Assembly (NCBI RefSeq): GCF_003254395.2
Contig: NC_037651.1
Coordinates: 5,631,001 to 5,695,000, forward strand
Direction: 5' to 3'
DNA: 64,000 bases
Source of the DNA: Apis mellifera
Taxonomy: Eukaryota > Arthropoda > Insecta > Hymenoptera > Apidae
The notes beneath the pieces are model-generated. The model had not been told where the DNA came from. It saw only the letters and a program-made list of their open reading frames with translations, and made no database searches. Within the stretch, counting starts at the first letter, position 1. The number at the start of each line of letters is the position of its first letter. Below are positions 55,554-64,000 of this stretch, one piece after another. The translations under genes were made by a program, and so were the position numbers.

Positions 55554-58500
55554 GAATCATATTTACGCGAGCATTTTCAATTGCGTTTGCACGGTAATTT
55601 CACATCGGCGGAAACGAGCACGAGCTCGTCGAGGGCGAGGAGTCTTGCAAGGTCAAGAAGTCGTCTCTCGAAAACGTCCCTTCCCTCCCTCCCTCCCCAT
55701 CTACTAGGGGATGTTCCTTCGCCTTTCAACCGTTCGTCTCACCCTTCGCCATTCACTAATAGAGGGGAGAGAAACTTCTTCCTTACTCGTTTAATGATCT
55801 ACCGGTGGATCCGAAACGAAAAGTTGCCAAAGTGTGTCATTTTCGACGTTATGCACGTACCGCCATCGTTCTTTCTCTTTCTTCCCTTTTCTTTTCTCTT
55901 TCTTCTTCCCTTTTCTTTTCTTTTTTTTTTTTTCTTGAACGTCGCTTCTCATTTTCCAAGATACCCGCCTCTTTAAGGCAGAGAGATCTCACTCGGGTGA
56001 TAAATTTCCCTAGAACTCGCTGCATCGTTCTATCTTTTTTCTTCCTCTCCCCCCTCTGTCCCCCTCAATTTCGCTTCTATAAATTATTTTTATCTTTCGG
56101 ATAGTCCTGGCTGAAAGCGTTTTCAAGATCTCGGCCTCGGTGGTCACGCGAGGGGTTGTAGCAGATACGACACGAGCAAAGGGAATAATTTTTATCTTTC
56201 AGGTCTTTTAACGTATCTTAAATTGTTTCGAACGAGTGAAAAAGAGAATTGATTCGCGAGGAAGATAAATCGGTTGTAACTTCTTTCTTTTTAATGCGAA
56301 AATTGGGAAACTAGGAACGCATCGTTGATAATCTTTTATATTTTTATATTGATTAACGAAATGTTAGGTAGGTGAATTATCGAAAAATTGCAGAATTCAA
56401 TAATCTCTCGTTTTATCATGAAAATTTCTCCATTATACTTGCTACAAAATATTATCTGTAAAATTTGACTTATAGAAAGTACGTACTTTTCAATCGCCTC
56501 TACAATCTAAAAAAAGAAAAAGAAAAAAAGAAAGGAACGATTAATATCGAAATAAATTCAATCGATGATTAAATCCAGTTGACAAAAAATTCTGAATCTA
56601 TTTTGAACATTATTCGTTGAATAATTCAAGATTAATAAAATATTATCTCGCTCGCTTCCTTGGAGTTGAGAAAGAAATGGAAAGAGACTCCCTTTCAAAA
56701 ACGAGTCAATATTTAAAAACGTTCGCTTTAAATTATTCCCATAAATTGAACGGCGTTCCCATTTTGCGGTTTTCCATTACAGGATAGATCCTTTAAAAAA
56801 GAAAAAGAAAGAAAGGGGGGAGGGAGAAAAAATGTTTCCCTCCACGTGCGTGATTATGTCTTCCTCGAAATAAGAACTCTTCTTTATAAGAGACATTTTA
56901 TTTTGTCGCGTGTCATTTGATGCCCGGAGCCATTAGCCGTGCCCGCCGGTTTTAACTTGTAGGGACGGTGGTAGGTTTACCTTTCCTCTCAACGTACCTG
57001 ATTGTAAACTTAACTTTCTTGAGTGCTCCGCTTCCTGAATAGCTTGGATATCTTCCTTCTTCCGCCTTCATTAACGTGCCGCGATATATTCTTGCGGTTC
57101 CGTCTTTCAGTTAAAACCTTGGCGAACTTGTGCTCTCGATAATTAGTGGAGGACAATCTGTTAATAGGATGGATCTGAAAACAGATGTGCAGCGTGTCGA
57201 GAAATCGGGCGTTTGATTGTTTGGCCATTGGTTTTTTAATTTTGATAATTACTTGGCAAGAGTTGAAAAAGTTTAATCAACTTGAAAATTACGAGTTACA
57301 AGTTAATTAAACTTATTGAATAACATTTATTCGTTGCTCATTGCAATCGATCTGCTTTTCGTATAATCCCAGTCAAATTGGCAAAATTTACAATTATTTC
57401 CGATTATTGTTTCGAAGGATAAATTATTGAAGTAACTTATGGGGGTTGTTTGTTCGTAGATTCAACTATTAAAATTTCCCTCGTCGAGGAAATTGTTTGC
57501 GATTTAGTTTTATATCTTCGCATCAGCGTGATTATTTCTCGCTATTCTAAATGAAATTTTTCGTTTCGGTATAGAAACATATCCTTTATAATATTTTAAT
57601 ATCTTTCACGGAATAATATTAAACATAATTTGTTCATTAATAATCATGCATAGGCATACCTTGATATTTTCGATATCTCAATTGTCTCGATTTTTCTCTA
57701 CGAAAGATTAATGGAAAAAATCGATGAGTATCGAATCGAAGATGGAGCACAGATTCTATAATTTCTAAGCGAACAAATAAGGAACAAGGGACAGATATGC
57801 AAGCTAATTTAATCCTTTTAATCTTCGATAACCCTCCTCCCCTTGGAGATCAAAATATCTGAATTGTAATCCAAAGAATACAAATATATCGAACACATGA
57901 AGATACATGACGAAACAATGGAATCTTTCGAGATCATTAGCAATATTACGATACACTATCTAATCCAATCCGATCGCTGATCCACTTAGAACGCGAAAAT
58001 TATTAACGGGCAAAGGTTTGCCACGCAATAAAAAAAAAATAATCGATCGTTGGCGTAATCACCACGGCACCACCACCACCACCACCATCGCCACCGCCGC
58101 CGCCGCCACCGCCATCATCATCATCCCATCAAACGGCACTTAATCAACGCGAAGTCGACGCGTTGCTTGCATCATCCACTTCGTTATTTATCCAGACCTC
58201 CATCCTCCACAGACTTAATGAAAGTGCAGCAAACGATAGCCGCGTGTATCGGGTGGCGGCGAAAATATCAAAAGCCCTTCGAACTTATCGGCGTAGGCGT
58301 GAAGCAATTTCACAGCGGGGAGCGGAAAGCGGCTTTAGCGACAAAGCTCGGCTCGTGGAAGAGTGCGATATTATTTAATGCTCGGCCAGTCGCACGGGAA
58401 GCGTTACGCGTGAAAATTACCGACCTGTGTGTATACGTGTGTGTGTGTGTGCGCATTGATTCCGCAAAGGCTGTCCATTTGTGCGTCTTCTTTTTAAATA

Positions 58501-61500
58501 ACGACGTGAGTGCAACAATTTCGGGAATCGATACTCGATCGCTTTCTTTTTACAGGGAAAGAAATTTGGAATGATTTTTTTTTTCTTTTCACGGGAAAAG
58601 TTGGACGAGTAACAATTCTCTATTTCTCTTCTTATTGAATGATATTGGCTGATGAATTTTTTTATCAGTACAATTTTGGGAAGTGAAAGTGACAAGTAAA
58701 AATTGCATTTATCGAGTCGTTGAGATGAGATATTGAAAATAGTCGTATTTTGCGTGGCAGATTGGAAAATTTTTGAAACTTTTGCTTAAAAATTTTTGAA
58801 TTTTTTTTCAAGTGCCAGACTATGAGATATATAGCACGATATGAGATGAGAATAGTCGTATTTTATTGGCAGGCTGCTGTAAGTTTTCGAGCTTTCTAAA
58901 ATTCTTTTCAGCAAATATGAGAATAATATAACAGACGAATAATTAATCCATCACTTTTCCTTTATCGTGAATAAACCAAGCTTGGGATTATCCTTCTGTC
59001 AAAATCTTATCGTACTAGCTGCTGTTTTTTCATTAAATTTACCGCCATTAATGAGATTTTTGGTTTTGTAATCGAATACATCGGGCTTCGGGAATTCATA
59101 CGATCTATCCGGTAATCGATACACTCGAAGTTTTATCCGAACTTGCAATCACGGAGGGGAGAGAGAGAGAGAGAGAGAGGGAGAGAGAGGGAAAGAGAAA
59201 AAAAGTAAAACGGATTGAAAAGTAAAACGAGAAGGGAAAATCGATCCTCGTTTTGGTGGTGTTTGGTCGAAAATTCGGTTGCTGATAGCAATTAGAGAAT
59301 TATATATTTACCCACGTGATAGAGAAAGCGAGATTGGAATTTAAATATTGTGTTAAACGGTGTATCGAACTATCAATCTAGAATATTTAAGCTGAATACA
59401 CACACGTTCGAAATTAATCGTAGAATAATTAATTTATATTTATAGCGAAAAGTGACAAGAATTTTGATATTTTGTAAATTCCCGAAATATTTCATGTGTT
59501 TGTATTAGTTGATTAATAGAATTATTACAGTTGAAAAAAAAAGTTAATAATTATAAGAATGAAGAATAACCCTGTCAATTTAATCTTATTTGTCTTCGTC
59601 CATTGATTATTTCGCACGAAACTCGTTATTTCTATTTTTTATTCGAGAAGAGAATACAACGTATATAAATGAAAATTTTCACCAATTTCTACTATCTACC
59701 CTCCCCCAATCTCATTAATATTTACAATAAAACTAAATCAAATGGGGAAACAAGAAAAAAAATTCCATCTTCCCCGCGTATCGCGCGCGTAAAATTAATC
59801 GTGTTTTCAATCGAAACATCGAACACCACGCAAATCTACTACTACCGTTATATTTCACGGGTATAGTGTATTTATGAACGCGTGGTAAAGTATACGTGGG
59901 ACCGTTGAATAAACATTTGGATGAATTAACAACAGGGATTGCGCTGGAATTTACCCGGTTCGTTAAAAAATTAATTGTCGAAGCACATCCAGACAGACGT
60001 GCAGAGAGAGAGAGAGAGAGAAAGAGAAAGGGAGAGAGAAGTTTAATAGGAAAGCTCGACGAGTAATATTGTAATTGTTATGATCGACGAAAAGTATTTA
60101 ACGTGGAAAGCTTTCGAACTTGCACTTGCATTTGATGATATTAGGTCGTTGCATATAAAATGGCTGATTTCACAAATCTCGAACGTTATTTTATCAATCC
60201 TCTCGTTGAAGAGGATACGAATTGTATGTCTCTCTGAACGTAGATTCGAAATTCAACAAATCGGGATGTAATGTTAATAGAATTTTCTGTTAAAGTAAAG
60301 AGAGAGAAAAAAATCGCAAGAAATGAATTATCGTAATTAAGACGTGTTAAATTTATCGAATCAAATATCTTCCATTTATCTGCGACTAATAATAATAATA
60401 TAGATCAAATAATATATCTATTTCACGCTCCATAACTTATCCCTAGAAAATATGTACCAGTTTCCATAAAAATTTATCTCCAATCAAAAAGTCACTCGTG
60501 CAGATTTGCGTGAAATAAAAGAGAAAGAGAGAGAAGAATGAATTTTTATCAAGATATTTGCATCTCAACGTTGACACGATTCCGCGACAATATAATTATT
60601 ATAGCATTTCTCGATCGTATTTTTCTCGAAGAGATCGAATCTTCATCTTCTTCATCCCTCCTCTTTTCTTTCCCAATCTTAATCGGCCAATAAGCGTACG
60701 TTGCAAGGGATGAAAACGGTTTCCGCCGGAGCTAGACGAATAAACATCCACGGCGTCGGCGCGTGGACTATTTTTCATTTCAATTTACGCGTAATCTAGC
60801 GCGGATATAGGACGCCCCGCCGAGTAATGAGGTATGCATTTTCAGGCTAAATTACGATACACAATCTCATTGATCAACCCCTTTTGTTTCGCCGTTTCTT
60901 TTTCCCCCTCCTCCCCTTAAATATCGTTCGAAATATCATTAACGCCATTATTTTATATCACAACTCGTTCTTCATGTTTTACTTTGTTCAATTTCATCAC
61001 GCATATAAAACTTTTTTTTCTAAGAAAATTCTAAGAAGAATTCCAACCTCTTTGCAGAGAATATTTAAATAATTCGTTAAATTGTACGTCAAATCATTGC
61101 ATCTTTCAAAACTTCACAATGTTTCTCGAAACTTTCATTCGAATTATTCACGTACCTCCTCCTCCAAAAAAAGAATTACAATTTCGTTCGCAAAATTTCG
61201 AGATTCACGTCTCCACGACGCTTTTCTTTCCCTTTCTCTCTGCGCAGCCATCTCTTTCCACCTCGCGTTGCGAGTAAGAACAACACGTGCCACTCCAGGC
61301 CAGCTCTTGTAACACCGTGTTTGCCGTATAGTCGAGTACGTAGGCAGGTACACCCCCTCCTGCATACGTGTACACGGGGTATATCGATCCCTAGGGAGTA
61401 TATACCGTGCGCGCATATGTATTTATCACTTTAACAATTAGTTTAATTGTTTGTACAACTGGGTAACGCGCTCGTTCACGGAGAGGAGGGGAGGGGAGGG

Positions 61501-64000
61501 GAGGGAGTGTTCGTGTTAGCCTTGTTACTCTTGTTGCTCCAGGCCCGACGATATAACCGTGACGGAACGAGGATGAAAATTTCTGCTAATACACCGGTGC
61601 TAGGGGGAGGGAAGGGGGTTCATTAATCCTGGCCAAGTGGCGCGCACGAACACATTAACGGGTGGATCTTTCGCGATTATCATTCGACTTTCCTCGTCGC
61701 TTCTTCCTTTTTTTTCTTTTTCTTCCTTCGCGCCTTGCTCGTTTTTAAAGGCAAGGAGGAGGAGGAGGTGTTAGGAGGAATTTTTTTAATCGAGGAGGAT
61801 TTCGAATTTCGATTCTTGGATATAAATATTGGAGTTATGCGTGATTTTATTGGGTCGAGGAATCTTATTTTGAGCGAGGTTCTCTTTGAAAGGGAGGAGG
61901 AATTTTTTTGATTATTAAAAATATATGGAAAGAGTGAGAAATTAATTTTTTAATCTCGCGATTAGTGTTCGATCGTTTTCTTTTTTTTTAATAATAGAAT
62001 ATCTATATTTGGGAACGAATCATGATTTTGATTTATAGGAATGCAAAAATTTCGATTTTGGACGAAAAGACTATAAGAATTGTGAATTTCAGGAATAGTT
62101 GCAAAACTCCAATCTTTCCCTTTCGAGGTATTCCAAGAATACGAATCAGGAATATCGTGGAAAATTTTTATTCTTTCGTTTTAATAATACGTTAAACTTT
62201 ATTAAACCTGGTGCATGGAGATATGCAACGCAGAAGACGGTCGTTCTTGACTTAGGGATTCACCTCGTAATCCCATAATCCTTGTTTGTAGTCTGATGCT
62301 CTTGCAGCATCCCCGATACGTCAATCGCTATCGAGAAAGAAACTGAAACTTGTCCAAACACTAATTAAGATTTAGATGTTTTTCTGCTCATCAATAACAA
62401 AATTATGGAGAGGTGATTAATCATCGTCCGAGTGGGAAACTTTAATTAGAGGGGGGAGGAAAAATGGCATTTAGATTGCATAATAGATAGCAGCCAAAGT
62501 TTTGCAACATTTACAGAATATATTTTTTATCCCATATTTTCTCCCCCGCCTGTGTCGTTCTTTCCATAAATTTCTTTCTTTCTTTCTTTCTCTTTCTTTT
62601 TCTTTCTCTTTTTTTTTTTGAAAAAATGCTGACGTATAGCATAAAAAAATTTTGATCCGTTTCATCGTGAACAGAGGATTTTTTTTTTTGTGTAAATTAT
62701 GGAATATTGGAAATTATATACGATATTTCTAACTATCCGATATGAAGGAAGATTCATAACAAAAATTTCCCCGACAGACTTGATCCCTCGAGCAAAACAT
62801 TCAGTTTGCTCTGCCATGAAAAATAGTTTGTTCAGACCCCCTGTATATTTTCAATGCCCGAATCGATATATCTGATATTGTTTGAACGCCATGAAATAAA
62901 GAAACATTTATTGAATCTACGCAAATATGTAGAGACAAAACTTGATTCTGGTTCGAAATTTTCCGCGTTGAAGAAAAGTTTCGTAACAAAAATAAGTCAA
63001 ACAATAAAAAATATATCACCATATGCTCGAACATATTCGCCATCGATTCGAATCGTTACTGTTTTTATCAATCAATGGAAAAAGGAAAGAAAAAAAAAAA
63101 AAAAGAGACACGATCAAAAGTTACGAGTTAAAATTTCATAACCTCTCGAAAATAAATTCTATCCATCGCGAGTAAAATTATTGAATATTAAACTTATCGT
63201 CCTCGTCAAATTTCATCAATTTTTCATTTGAACAAATAGAGAAATCCTCCTCTCGAAATCTCTCGCGTGTATACATCCTCGATACGATTTCTTCCTCGAT
63301 CGTTTCCTCGCCGTTAACCGGATCCCCCGTGTCAATTACCACCCTGATTATACCCGTGTCCGTGTTTTAAAAGGCTGCGCCGAATGTTTTCACGCGCTCC
63401 TCTCCCAATATAACCAAGTTACACCGCGACCCATGAAGTTGAGCTTCTTTAACGAGTTCATTCTTGGGGACGAATTAATAGGTGTTATCCCCTTGATAGA
63501 ATTTAAGTAACGAGATTAAAACTAAAGGGAGTGAGGGGGGGGGAGGGGGAAGGGGGGCTCCTTTTCTCCACCGCGTGAAATTTCGTCGGCCCCTTTTCCG
63601 TCGCGTTAAAACACGCGGCGGAAAAGGTTCTTATTATCCCGTCCCGACCGATTATAAACGAAAAACCGAGAGGTGGAAAGGAATAATAATATTTACATTA
63701 ATTTAGACGGTGAAACATTTTCAATTAGCATTCCGTTTCCTCCGTCACGGTTTCACCATCGCGGTGTCACGCTACTCTCCCTCCTCCCCCGCCAGATAAC
63801 CGTTGTTTCGTTTCGTTTCGATCGAGAAAATGGCGGGCAACAACCGGATAGAAAATTAAAACACGCGTGCACGTTATTTGTTCAACACGTGAAAAAAAGG
63901 AGAAAGGCCTCGAATTCTCCATCTGTGCCGCTCAATCTATAATCCTGATAATTCAAATTATAAAGTGGGCGAATTAAAGCGTGGGATCACAGTGATTTAT
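55554..64000. other. Noncoding region with scattered GC-rich islands
   Basis: No supported gene. GC-richer patches lie at about 58040-58460, 60700-60870, 61200-61760 and 63300-63900, separated by AT-rich DNA. Each has a few short open frames on both strands, none with recognisable domains. GA runs occur at about 59160-59190 and 60003-60024. The pattern resembles conserved noncoding elements of an intergenic region or a long intron. Confidence 0.45.
58059..58131. repeat. CCA/CCG/CAT trinucleotide repeat cluster
   Basis: A run of CCA units passes into CCG units and then CAT units over about 70 bases, in the GC-rich patch. All plus frames are homopolymer-like (His, Pro, Thr, Ala). Confidence 0.9.

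Noticed and set aside
62801..63141. Overlapping open frames on both strands, considered as a transposon remnant
   Set aside because: Neither shows a transposase or reverse-transcriptase motif, and no terminal repeats flank them.
1..64000. tRNA, rRNA, CRISPR array, known microRNA or telomeric repeat
   Set aside because: A reading for tRNA B-box sequences with matching arms, spaced identical repeats, familiar microRNA seeds and TTAGG runs found none; a dedicated covariance-model scan could still detect one.

Overview
The window is AT-rich, intron-bearing animal DNA. Codon use, short introns with GT..AG borders, many GA, TA and T-run microsatellites and GC-rich islands in an AT-rich background suggest an insect, most likely a bee or another hymenopteran. 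That taxonomic call is inference from composition and from the one recognisable gene.

Positions 1151-10977 (minus strand) hold one well-supported gene: a class III myosin (NinaC family), a protein kinase fused to a myosin motor. I reconstructed 15 constitutive-looking coding exons and one 22-nt candidate microexon by joining splice sites with matching phase. The product is about 1727 residues: STE20-like kinase (about 28-300), myosin motor (about 351-1040), three clear IQ motifs and a degenerate fourth, an acidic insert, and a long Asn/Gly-rich tail with a poly-Q run. Splicing at the 3' end seems able to give three different C-termini. NinaC is the photoreceptor kinase-myosin of Drosophila, and a homeodomain-dimer palindrome lies 1.1 kb upstream of the start codon, as expected for a photoreceptor gene.

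Positions 1-1150 are AT-rich 3' flank. From about 12.2 kb to the end (nearly 52 kb) I find no protein-coding gene I can defend. This stretch is AT-rich DNA with microsatellites, at least nine unrelated local tandem duplications (units about 120-370 bp, 2-5 copies) and scattered GC-richer islands (about 14.3, 26.6-27.0, 30.1-30.6, 39.8-40.25, 43.1-43.3, 47.2-47.9, 49.3-49.9, 50.5-52.3, 53.0-53.5, 58.0-58.5, 60.7-61.8 and 63.3-63.9 kb). The islands could be conserved noncoding elements, untranslated exons or promoters of a neighbouring gene. The best candidate exon is on the plus strand at 30140-30323. No tRNA, rRNA, CRISPR array or intact transposon was recognised.
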